Source: Dipteris shenzhenensis (lineage: Eukaryota > Polypodiophyta > Polypodiopsida > Gleicheniales). From it: a stretch of DNA of 64,000 nucleotides. The translations under genes and the position numbers were made by a program. This document shows, piece after piece, positions 43,986-54,753 of the stretch. Under the pieces are notes generated by a model. It was given only the letters and a program-made list of their open reading frames with translations, had not been told where the DNA came from and did no database searches. Within the stretch, counting starts at the first letter, position 1. Every line of letters begins with the position of its first letter. The stretch lies in NCBI GenBank assembly GCA_047967505.1, contig CM106538.1. One strand, 5' to 3'.

Positions 43986-44960
43986 CACTATAGATAACAC
44001 ACTAAATCCAGTTCAAGGGAAAGGCATTGTCCTTGGTACAGAAGGATTGGTGAAAGACGTACTCTATAGAAATCAGAATATAGAAATTAGCATTACGAAA
44101 CTTCAATGTCTATGAAAAGTTTGCAAAGCATGTTTCTTGGGAAAACAAAAGCAAACCAATTTTCAAAAGAAGCACCTCTTGAGCATGAAGTATCCTTGTC
44201 TTGATTCATACAAATGTATGTGTTTATGCACAAACCCATAGCAGCAATGGTTCACTTTACTACTTGAATTTTATTGACAACTAGAATAGGTATTATTGGG
44301 TCTACTTTCTGAAATAGAAATCTGAAGTCTTTTCTAGATTTCAAGAATTCAAATCCATAATTGAGAACCAAACAAAAAAATATATAAAAGCCATTAGATC
44401 AAACGAAGGAGGTGAATACATGTCTTCAGCATTCGTGAACTTATGCAGAAGTAATGGCATTCAAAGACAATTCACTTGTGCAAATACTCCTTAGGAGAGT
44501 GCAAGAGCTGAAAGGAAGAATGGTACTTTAGTAGATAGTGCTAGAGCTCTACTCAATGAGAAGCATCTTCCAAATCAGTATCGGGAAAAAGCAATTGCCA
44601 CTACAAACTACTTGCTTAATCAGCTTCCAAGTGAACTGATTCATGATATGAGACCTTATGAAGCATTCACTAGACACAAGCCATGCATTGGGCATCTCTG
44701 CATATTTTGTTGCATAGAATATGCCCGCATACATGATGATCATCACAAAAAATTGAATGTGAAGGTCATCAACCAAAAGGTCATCATCTCTAGGGATGTA
44801 ATTTTTTATGAGCAATCAAAATGGAAAACTACAGATAGACACACTGATTACTCAGCCACCTATAAGAAATATTGATGAAGAAGAGCAAGAATTTCTAGAA
44901 ACACCCTAAGCAAAGCAATAACTTAGATGGTCTACTTGGAAAATAAGAAAACCAGCCAGA
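43986..44960 (+). pseudogene. Copia element, right part: protease end, GAG-pre-integrase and integrase
   Basis: Continues the copia frame of 33.03-34.33 kb exactly across the gypsy insertion. GVLYR-type phrase DVLYRNQNIEI near 44060, CKACFLGKQ near 44125 (the zinc/GAG-pre-integrase region), RAERKNGTLVDSARALLNEK near 44505 (integrase core end) and the KVINQKVIISRDVIFYEQ stretch near 44770-44815. A trace of the basic linker before reverse transcriptase (KIRKPARLTYA) occurs near 44945, then homology ends. No RT, RNase H or right LTR is present. Stops are frequent, so the element was dead or decayed around the time gypsy landed. Confidence 0.85.
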
Positions 44961-44999
44961 TTGACATATGCTTAGAAAGGAAAACAATTTAGGTTGAAA

Positions 45000-45350
45000 C
45001 AACCAATTATGTTCTTATGGCTGTAGAAGAGCCATGAGGGGAGAATTGGGGTCTCAAAAGGGCCTCATAAGGAATGGATTAAGCTAAGACCAAGTGAACC
45101 CAAGCACTATTGTGACCCATGGTCTAAGGGTCCCCTAGCATTTACTCAACTGGCATGGGTACCTTTATTCTCAAATTGATCTACCTTGGCCCTTGGATGG
45201 AGGTGGATGGTGGAAAGGAAAATACACTTGGATCCCATGACATCCCATTAGATAACTAAAAACAAGCATAGTGGTTGTTTGGCATATACTAAAAACAAGC
45301 ATGGGATTAATCTATCATTTGATTTACAAAAACAAGCATGGTGGTTTTTT
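45000..45350. other. Unrecognised sequence with a motif shared with 59.4 kb
   Basis: GAGAATTGGGGTCTCAAAAG at about 45041-45060, with a few matching bases on either side, recurs at about 59387-59406. In both places R1 sequence lies nearby. From 45255 to 45350 there are several copies of AAAACAAGCATGG. No gene is seen. Confidence 0.5.
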
Positions 45351-45354
45351 GGGA

Positions 45355-46900
45355 CACATGATGAGGATCTAGGTGGCCTTTCTTGTGACATATGATGAGG
45401 ATCTAGGTGGCCTATAGTCTGCACATTCATCGTGGAGACATGGGCATCGATCCCCATGGAGCAATGCTCTAATACGACCAGATCTCAAGTCATTCACAGC
45501 TTGCCTACACATGTCGAAGGTTTGGCAAATTAGCAACAACAAACATTCTTGTCTTTGAGTTTCCTGACGTTCCAAGGCAAGCTTCTCTACCCAATTGAAA
45601 TGTTAGGATTTTGATCCATAAAATTGAGATACAATCCATCTATTGACCCAACATGAAGGACCCCTTTTTGCAATCTGAGGAAAACAAAAAAAAAAACAAA
45701 TCTGCAAAAGTACTAAGAAACACAGTAATTTCAACCACTAAGCTGGTCAACAACTAATGTATGTTCAACCACACTAGTGTTTGAGCTGAACTAGCCACGG
45801 TTGGATGGCATTCCAACAATTGGGCTAGTTTTGTAAAATAACAATATATTATTGTTCTATTGCAAAAAATATTGCCATTACTTTCTGTTCAACCACACTG
45901 GTTTAGGGCAATCACATAATTGGTATTTGAGCTGATCTAACCATGATTGCATGATGTTCCAACCATTGGGCTGGTTTAGTAGAATCACATTAAGTTCAAG
46001 CTAGCCTCGTTCTAGTGTTTAAGTTGAACCAGCCATGGTTGTGCAATGATATTCCAACCACCAGGCTGGTTTAGGACAATCACATTTAGTCAAACTATCT
46101 CCAAGCTCAATCACAAACAATCATTGGGCTGGTTTAGGCAACCACTAACCTACGTTGTATCAAGAAATGAAACAAGTAAACTATCCCAAAACTCAATCAC
46201 AAACAACCATCGGGATGGTTTAGGCAACCACTGACCTACATTGTATCAAGGATGCATACGACGTGCTCGTTAGACAGCATCTCGTTTGCTTTCTACACAT
46301 GTCCTTGTTATTTGGAGAAACTCTCGAGATATGCATGCAAAGTGGAAGCAATGCTCAATCATCCCAATCTGAGTAGTCTATGGACTTCAAAAGAATGCAA
46401 GAAAAGGAGAGATAGTCTAAGTGTAGAAGTCATTGCAATAGTGGTGACATTTTGGCACAAAAATACGAGGTATTGGTAGAGTTGTCACTCTATGAACTTT
46501 AGGATGCAGGCTAAAGCTTGTGAATACTCGAGACTGGTATTTACTTGAATGGCTTGTGAATGTCTTGATGTTGCTTTCTCAAATGCTACCGCCAATTGTG
46601 ACATCACAGCCTGACAGTCATGTTCTTCGCTTTGATGGCAATGATCAAATGTGTGCATCTGCAACTACTTCTTGCTGCTACTCTACAAGGAGTATTTTGT
46701 TCATTGTGCCCTAACCAAGCTTTTTAGCTTTTCTATCTCACATCCTCTATTTGCTTCTCTTGCAAGCCATTGTGAGCTACATGTTGCCATGGCAATGATT
46801 AGTGAAAGACAAAAATGCCAAACCAAAATAGAGAGAAGCTAGCTTGTGAGGCAAGCAAAGAATAGAAGACAACTTACCCGATAGACAACAATTCCAAACC
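45355..46900. repeat. Dispersed repeat R1, copy 2
   Basis: Collinear with copy 1 (12.96-15.0 kb): the ATGATGAGGATCTAGGTGGC left block (here doubled, 45359 and 45398), CAGATCTCAAGTCATTCACA, a hairpin array from about 45740 to 46235 with at least nine variants of CAACCA..GGGCTGGTTTAG, and the right block GAGGCAAGCAAAGAATAGAAG at about 46848. The array length and order differ from copy 1. Confidence 0.75.
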
Positions 46901-46904
46901 AAAG

Positions 46905-48095
46905 ATGGCACAAGGTCAGGTCCAAGTGTGTGCAGGTTGCAAGGCAGGGGTGGGGGCAAGTTGCAGGTACTTAATCTTCTATGATTTGATGAGCGAGAGG
47001 TGTGAAAATTCAAAATTCGTGGGAGTAGCAAAATTTTCAGCTATGCCAATTTCCCCCGCTCCGATGATACACATCAACAGAATTGGATATCCCAAACAAG
47101 TGCAATGTGGTGTCAAATGTTTCAAAACATAAATAGGCCAAAGGGCACGTTATTGAGTTTGATGATGTGTATTATGAAATGCAATGACCTTTGGCATGCT
47201 TATGAGTCATATAGCAAGCAAGTGCATGGAAAAATAAATAATTCAAAATTGTAAATAGTGTTGGATTTATTAAAAGATCTAATTTGCATATGCACAAATT
47301 GAACATTCTCAACTTCTTTCATTTTAGGGTGAATCTAGATACCAATACCAACAACTATCAATGTTTTAAGACCACCATGCAGTAGTCCCACTAGTTTGGA
47401 TTCCAAATTTTCAATCCATTTTGGTTTTTAACCAAAAAAAAAAAAGCTATGGAGCGCGTGCCCTTAAATGGGTGTGCATCATTTTAGCACAACATTAGAG
47501 GCCCATTAATCCATGCCTAATGTTCTCATTTAGGTGTTTCCTTGGGTTGAGGAGAAGCTCACATAGTGTACTTTTGAATGATTACTTGGTTCCATATATG
47601 TACACAATAAAATTTTGATGTTTGTGAATAAATTGCTATATCCTATAGTCTTCAGGATGCATGCTTCCCATGCAACATAGCACTTGTAATGCTTTAATGG
47701 TCTTTTTTTCAAATCCTTATTCCATAATTTTTTGGTCTTATGTTTAAGTTGGAATGTGCACTACAACTTGAAGATAAAGTTTAGTGAATTCCATTGAGCA
47801 ATGCATAAGTTATGGGTCATGCAAGATACCTATACACAAAAAAGTCCCTAAACCTCACCAAAAATGGCTACTCCCAAGCAAACAATGGCCGAGACACCGT
47901 GGGGTGCCTATTGCCACGGATGGAAAGTGCAAGCATGAGAACTTATAGGGGGAAAATATGCCCAAACAATCCAGACTCGAGAAAGAACATTTGAATGTTT
48001 GATTTGTACAAGCAGGAAAACTAGTTTAGGAGGGAAGTCATAATTGAGTTCATAACCTTTTTTGAAAATGACTCCTTGTCAAGTTTATAAAGTTG
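46905..48095. other. No gene recognised
   Basis: AT-rich sequence with frames below 85 codons and no domain. The segment at about 47730-47880 (TATGGGTCATGCAAGATACC and neighbours) recurs as the reverse complement at about 57880-58060. An A-run of 12 lies at about 47435. Confidence 0.4.
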
Positions 48096-48099
48096 TATT

Positions 48100-49503
48100 G
48101 TTAGATATGCTCAATGCCCCACCCTCCTGGTAACCACCAGTGGTCCAAGGTGCTCAAGTTGTAACACCCCCATATGAGGAGAAGCCATGTGTGAGCCCGA
48201 GACACTGGATGGATCCTGACTTGCATGTTAGATGAGGTTTATCAATGAGACTGTTGATGGTAGAAAGATGATTGTGTGGGAGCCCCTTATTCTTGTTGGG
48301 GCCTAGTGACAATATAGGGAATATTCCATGGACGACTAGTCGGTTCCACTAACTAGGCTGACTGGTCGGCTCCATTGACTAGGTCGACTAGACTCCACCG
48401 ACTACGTTGATCTGACTACCACCCTCATAGCTATAAAGAGGCGACCTCCCCAGTCCATTGCATCAAATCAGTTCAGATCCGATAAGATCTTCCAGCTAGT
48501 AGCTCTTTACCTAGTATCTATCTAGATCACCATCTAAGCTCTACTATGGGAGTGCACGGGTGGACGGAGCCATCATCTGTACTATAGCAGTATTGAAGGA
48601 AAAGTTTGTTCCTCTCCAGTTTGCTGTGTACTCTCTATTCTTTGTTCAGTTTCTGTTCTACTACATCGTGTAATTTAACATGTACATTTGTAAAGTTTTG
48701 TTTCTTTCTTTAATATGTGGAATTATGTTGTGTTTTCTCTATTTTCCCAACGTTATGTTGGCTCTCTTGTGATTGGTAGAAAGGGATTTTCCATTTTGGC
48801 CAAAAGTCCCCAAAATGAGTTCCCTTTTTTCCTAATGAGTTCATAGGCATGTGGGGAAATTACCTCTAGTTGGATCAAAGAGTACCTTCCTTTGAGAGAC
48901 CTTCTTGGACTAATGGGAGCCTTTTGGTAGCCTCATGTGTGAAGAGCACTAAATTTTCTTGATAATCTCCTCTCTCCCTTGATTTTTTGTATCACCCCAT
49001 GGCCTGTGAGATAGAGTCAAGAGTCCATCTACACCAACCGAGGCGAGGCGAGGTTCAAAGCATAAGAAATGCCTTCAATGGCATGATGGACTTTTTGTAA
49101 ATGGCTGGTATTTCCTATGTTTATTAGACATTTGCTAGGAGATATTAAGGTTGTGAAATGAGGAGGAAATGAGACCTTTTTGGCATAACAAAGGCATGTT
49201 ATGAGGATGGTTGGGTGCAAGGGGATCAAAAGAAAAAAGAACAAGCAATGATTTTGAGCTTAATCGCATCTACAACATTTACAGATTAACATTTAAGATC
49301 AGACCTTTAACCAATTTCTATTGGGAAATACAATAGATCTCCCTTTGGAGTCTTACTATGCAATTTGGTTGATTATTTGGTGAGGGTAGTCGGAGCCCTC
49401 TTCAAGACAAAGAAGCACAGTATTGACTTTCTCTTGATATAAGGTGAGTCTGTTAGGCTTACATGTCTAAAGATTCCCTCCTCCAATGCATGCCCAAGTG
49501 TTG

Positions 49504-49534
<31 letters not shown>

Positions 49535-49978
49535 GATCACAGTCACATGAGGGTACCATCTTTAAGATCACAATCACTTTATGAATAGCCAAAAGAAACT
49601 AACAAACACAAATTAGTTGTATGATGATGGAATGAACACCCTACATAATACCTTGGATCATGTTCATTTTTAAAAATTTTCTTATGACCTATGATAAAAT
49701 TTTTTAACGTATCTCCATCCTTTCGCTACTTATAGTCCAAACAACAATTAAGGACTTAAACAATACTATATCTTTGAATCCTTTAAGTTAGCTCGTCAAG
49801 CTCGTGCCTAGATCAGGGACATAAGTTAAAAACATTACTATCTTATGTTATAAAATCAATTTGATGACCCCTCGAAATATTGATCAAAGTATCGAGAAAA
49901 TTACCAACCCCACTCGACATGCACTTATACAAGATATTATGTTGCCTATTGCTACTAGGTTAGAGTGCTCCTCCTATC
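48100..49978. other. Non-coding stretch with LTR-like features
   Basis: Three diverged 28-bp units of the type GACTAGTCGGTTCCACTAAC lie at about 48333-48410, followed by TATAAAG at 48432-48438 and, about 260 bp on, T-rich sequence. This resembles the promoter part of an LTR or solo LTR, but I found no partner or target duplication. A (CT)n run occurs at 49504-49531. The rest, up to the CACTA element, shows nothing recognisable. Confidence 0.35.
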
Positions 49979-50369
49979 CACAATAAGACAAAGCACCTAT
50001 AGACACGTTTCTTTAACTTTTAAAAAAACTTACGGGTGCGTCTATTTGCACATCTATAGATCTGCATCTTAGATCTGCATCTATAGGCACGCTATGTAAC
50101 AGATAGATGCACCTATAGATGCATCTATATAACAAACAAATGTGCCCATAGACACATTTTTAGATGCTCTGGTAGAAATTTTTCTCCCTTCTTCGCTCCC
50201 TTCTTCCTCATCCTCTTCCTCTTGATTAGCCCATAGGGCCCAGTAAACAAGGGACATATGTATCAATGTATGAAAAATCAAATCTTTATTTACAATATTG
50301 ACATTATTTAATTACTTTTAAATACCTAGGGGGGTGCTCAAGTAGCCCGGATATACTGCTCCTTAGTAA

Positions 50370-51055
50370 TCAACCTATCATCATAGAAGTGCCTCCATGT
50401 ATCTCCTCTACGATGGTGGCAGTGGTAGGCTGTCTCGACAGGAGTAGGTACCTACCCATGATATCAAGCTGCAAGATGACACAATTTGCGGAGGGGTTAG
50501 TACAAAGAAACAACCTCCTAATGAACCACATAAACAATATAATTTGAGATCGATACTTACAAATTGGGCCTCCCATGATTCAACATCCCTTGCTTCAAAA
50601 TGCACGTTTCCATATTGCTCCATTTGGATCCTTCGTGCCTCCACGTGTTGCAGACTGGGGTCCACCTTCGTTGCCTTCATTGCTTTCTTCCACTCATGCT
50701 TGTGAGCCCTATGGGGCTGGCCCCTTGGTGGTTGACCTCCCTCTCTCCTGGAAATCTCGACTAGTGCCTTCCTCTTAAGCGAAGATCTTTTATTGCCAAG
50801 TATCCTAACAATATTTGACTTGGCCCATTTATCTGTGAATTGAGCATTGGGGGGATTGGGATACCTAGAGCGAACAACAGTGAGGGTCTCATCAGCCAAC
50901 TCTTTTGGATGGTCTTTGTAGTGAATAAAGCAATCTCTATAGTTGTTAGCAATTACAGAGTGCATGAAGGCCATGATGTCCTTTCCCTGTGCATCCATCA
51001 AGATGCCTCCTATCTGAATGATGTCATAGAAGATCGTACCATCACCCTTTGGCAT
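50370..51055 (-). CDS. CACTA-encoded second protein, two exons
   Basis: Exon 1 51055-50561 and exon 2 50468-50370, joined by an intron with a strong GTAAGT donor and a TTGCAG acceptor, phase 0, giving about 197 residues if the ATG at 51055 is the start. An upstream start is possible because the frame stays open. The sequence FIHYKDHPKELADETLTVVR, then NAQFTDKWAKSNIVRILGNK and RREGGQPPRGQPHRAHKHEW resembles the Ptta/En/Spm type of plant transposase-associated proteins; that match is from memory of the family and is moderate. It reads outward, away from the TNP2 pieces. No stop or shift is seen, so it may still be expressible. Confidence 0.6.
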
Positions 51056-51164
51056 GTTTGCATCATCTGAATCATCCCCCCACCACCATTACCCCCACCA
51101 TTACTGTGCCATGCATTCCCCACCGCTCTCCCTACTACTACGTCTGATGCCTTGTCATGTCGAG

Positions 51165-51275
51165 CTAGTACGCTGGTCACTCATAGCTGGAGAAGCGACT
51201 CTCGACTACACGGGAGTACACTGGCCACTCATAGTTAGAAAAGCGACTCTCGAGGGCACGGGAGTACACTAGTGG
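51165..51275. repeat. 48-bp tandem duplication
   Basis: CACTCATAGCTGGAGAAGCG and the following CACGGGAGTACACT recur 48 bp later with a few substitutions (CACTCATAGTTAGAAAAGCG). It lies inside the CACTA element. Confidence 0.8.
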
Positions 51276-51730
51276 CTCTGTAAGGCAGAAGGAGCTCCTA
51301 AATTTAGGGGGGGAGAAGGGGCTCGACTCCGTAGCCGGCTGGGATATCTCGACTCCACTGGGGTAATCTCAGCTGGTGTGGGGTTGGGGTGGTTTGGAGT
51401 CTATACTGCCGACTCCTAGGGGGTGTATGTAGTACTTGTCATGTATGTGTATAACTCCCTAAGAGTAGGAGGGTGCCCCAAAATGGTATATAACTCCCAA
51501 AAGATGGCATGCCAAAGATCCGGTGAGGCTGAAGAGCTTCTTGGCCACATGATGAATTGAAGAAAAGAAAAGAAGAAGATTACCATCGAGCATGCCCTTG
51601 TCACAAGATGCAAAAGAAAAAATAGAGTGACAGCCTGACATTGAGCAAGCATTTACAGACTCCAGCATTCTTTGAATTAGAGTGACAGAATTTTGTATCT
51701 GCTTGCTCAATGTCAGGCTATTGAAGCTTC

Positions 51731-52165
51731 ACGTGGAGAAAAAGGAAGAAGGAAAGAGATGAAAAGAGAGGAAAAGAGAGGAGAAAAAAGAAAGGAGATA
51801 AGAGAGAAAAAGAGAGAAGGAAAGAGAAGGAAAGAGAGGAGAAAGGAGAGGAAAAGAGAGGAGAAAAAGAGAGAGAAAGAGAGGAGAAAAAGGACAAAAG
51901 AGAGGAGAAAAATTAGAGGAAAAGAGAGAAGATAAGAGAGAAAAAGAGAGACAAAAAGAGAGAAAAAAGAGAGAAGAAAAAGAGAGAAAAGGTGAGGATT
52001 CAAGAGAGAAAAAGAGAGAAGGAAAGAGAGGAGAAAAGAGAGGAGAAAAAGAGAGAAAAGAAGAGAAGGGAAAGAGACAAAAAGAGAGGAAAAGAGAGGA
52101 GAAAAAAGAAAGGAGATAAGAGAGAAAAAGAGAGAAGAAAAGAGAAGGAAAGAGAGGAGAAAGGA
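51731..52165. repeat. Polypurine (GA-rich) tract inside the CACTA element
   Basis: About 435 bp almost wholly A and G on the plus strand, with recurring AGAGAGGAAAAGAGAGGAGA motifs; a second, shorter GGGAAAGG-type tract lies at 52329-52401. Between them ATTCATGCAATCCCTTTC repeats three or four times (52215-52320). Frames across the tract are composition artefacts. Confidence 0.9.
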
Positions 52166-53093
52166 GAGAAAAAGAGAATGCAACCCCTTATTTCCTCACA
52201 AATGTAGTCCCTTTCTTCATTCATGCATTCCCTTTCCATCATTCATGCAATCCCTTTCTTCATTCATGCAATCCCTTTCCATCATTCATGCAATCACTTA
52301 TTTTCATCATTCATGCAATCCCTTTCTTAGAAGGGGAAGGGAAAGAGAAGGAAAAGGAAGGGAAAGGGGAAAGGGAAGGGGAAGGGGAAAGGGAAAGGGA
52401 AGAACACATAACAAAGACTATCATAGCATGTCTATAGATGCATCTAATAGCGTGTCTATAGGCACGGCTGTCTATTTTCCCAAATGTCAGACGCATTGTT
52501 AGATGAGTCTATAGACATGCTCTAACACATGCCTTTTTCAAAGAAACTGAAAAGGACATGCACCCAACTCAAAAAAGAACAACACTAGTACCTAAAACAT
52601 CCCTTTCCTGCATACGACAAAGGATGAATCCACAGAGAGCAACTTCCAAAGAAGATCAACTACCAAGAGACTTATCTTGGATAGAGGTATGGAAGCTTCT
52701 TGTCCTTCTTCAAAGTTGCTTCTCTTTCTTCTCTTCCTTGTTCACCCTCTTCTCTTGTGTGCTTGGGGATGATTGTGTAAGCCTAGAGATGAGTGTGGGT
52801 GCTTGGAATTAAGTGTAAATGCTTGGAGCTATGTCTGTTAATAGGAAAGCAAGCCATATGATGCTAAAAGTATGTGAAGGAAAGCAAGCATACTAAAAGT
52901 AGGTTCGAAAATCAGCTCATAGTCTATGCATCTAAAAGTGTGTATATCAGCGCATCTACACTATGTTTTAGATGCACCTATAGATGCGTTCCACAGTACA
53001 AATGCGGTGTTAGAAGCGCTTTTGGACGCTCCACAGAGTTTCGACATTTACAACTCATGTAAGAACACATTTTTTGGATTGTTTATCTGTAGG

Positions 53094-54056
53094 ATGTCTT
53101 CATCTTCAACAAGTAACTCCAGTGAAGATGAATCCCTCTGTATCCACCATCGCAAAATGTGGTTGGAGAAAAAAATCAAATGTATGTGTGATCAATGTCA
53201 AGGAAACATGTATCGTGCATGCAAAACTACACTCAATCACATCTCAAAGTATGGTGAATGGGATGCGATCGTAAATATGGTAGGTGTTAAAGAGTTAAGG
53301 TTGATTGAGATATTTATGGGTGTTCATGTGTTTGAGTTATGATCTGATTTTAATTTGATACAGCATGCAGTGCCACACCTGCATATGTTGCCCTATGCTC
53401 GTTGTGAGGAGGCGAATGTCGACGATATGAGGTGGGATCTTTAGGAGGGATTGTTACAAATACTTAGAGTGATGGTAATAGTAGCCCTCCACCATTAGAT
53501 CATGAGGCTATGGAGGAGGAGGAAGTTTGACGATATGTTATGTTATCCCTTCTAATTCTAGGGAAACAAATCGTGATGTTTATTTGGAGCCTTTAATTGA
53601 TGAGCTAGAGATACTTTGGAGAGGTATCGAGGAGCATGATGTGAGCAGGCCTCCCTTGTTCACGAGACTTCAATTGCAAAGCAGTCTTGATGTGGGTGAT
53701 GCATGACTTCCTAGGCTATGGCAAGTGTTCAGGTAAGCATTGCACTTTTAATTATGAGTAGGCAATTGATGTGGCACCCTAAGCCTACCTTCAACTCTTA
53801 ATTGCATCTATTGTTCAGGTCTCACTACATCGGGTTAATACCATGCATGTCCTATTTATAGTCCTTTGCTAGTTGCCTCATGGGTAGACGCATTGAATAA
53901 GGTCATCTATGAGAATCACCATCGATTTCTTCCACCTGATCATCCTAGATATGTCGCCCCTTGGAATGAAGTCCCCCCACAAATACTCACTGTAGGAGAT
54001 TGTATGAGAATTTGGGATGGTTCCATGATGACTCCACCACTTGGCATGAGCCGGTA
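53094..54056 (+). pseudogene. TNP2-like CACTA transposase fragments
   Basis: Several broken pieces in order. From the ATG at 53094: a start of about 60 residues ending with CMCDQCQGNMYRAC, comparable to the Cys-rich N-terminus of TNP2. Near 53557-53700: ETNRDVYLEPLIDELEILWR, a close fit to the conserved DVYLQPLIDEL-type motif of TNP2. Near 53866-54056: HHRFLPPDHPRYVAPWNE, comparable to the RRFLP...H segment. The catalytic region between these is deleted or unreadable and frames change between pieces. The polarity is toward the right end. Confidence 0.7.
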
Positions 54057-54389
54057 AGGTTTGTAACTATTATATGCTATATTGAATGGAAATAAAGATT
54101 GCTCACTAACACCAGCTTTTGTTTTAGATAATGTTTGAAAAGCAGTGATGTACATTTATCAGCCTACACCAAAATCTTACTTTCTGTATTCTTTGTTTTG
54201 TGTCTAAATTCGTATCTAAATCCGCATCTAATTCACAGTGCACACGCTAATAGACGTGCTATTAGATGCACTATTATATGGGCTATTAAATGTGCCCGTA
54301 TTTTCACTATTCTAGCAACAACTGTAGACGCGCTTGCTATTTTGTGCATCTAACAAGCGCATCTATAGTTGCTTTGTTCTGTTGTGATC

Positions 54390-54753
54390 CCTACATGTTG
54401 TAAGAATGGGCTCTAACTACCTAATCTTAGGAGATTATGAGTAAAATGCTATGCCAAATTGTCCCTTCATGCCAAATTGTACCTTCATGTAACAAATACA
54501 AAAATTCTTAGTCATTCAAGTGTATGTGAGGTCCTTACAAACAAGAGACGAGTTTAGCAATTGGAGAAGAAAGAGAACCTCATATTTTGCAAAAGGACAA
54601 ACTCATGTCTTGGACACACAAACATGAGGGATATAGTAGGAAAGCACACAACCATACGGTGACACGTGCTATGTCCCTAACGAGGAGGCACAGCATTCTT
54701 CTAAGGTTCATGGTATTACATGCTTATTAATGTAGTCGGCGTGCCATAGACTA
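54390..54753. other. Downstream region of the dioxygenase
   Basis: No gene seen. It lies 3' of the minus-strand dioxygenase, whose untranslated tail would fall here. The immediate left neighbour is the CACTA element, which stops only about 370 bp from the stop codon. Confidence 0.4.

Larger units (their letters stand above)
49979..54386 (+). mobile_element. CACTA-superfamily DNA transposon with CACAA ends
   Basis: Left end CACAATAAGACAAAGC and right end, in complement, CACAACAGAACAAAGC form terminal inverted repeats of about 29 bp (23 matches). A 3-bp target duplication ATC flanks them (49976-49978 and 54387-54389), the signature of CACTA elements. Subterminal regions hold many copies, both ways round, of TAGATGC and TCTATAGA-like motifs (50.04-50.17, 52.42-52.53, 52.92-53.03, 54.19-54.37 kb), as expected for transposase-binding arrays. 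Inside are a two-exon gene on the minus strand, a polypurine tract, and pieces of a TNP2-like transposase on the plus strand. The transposase is broken, so the copy is probably non-autonomous. Confidence 0.85.

Noticed and set aside
51690-52240. Lys/Arg/Glu-rich plus-strand and Ser/Phe-rich minus-strand frames
   Set aside because: Artefacts of the polypurine tract in the CACTA element.
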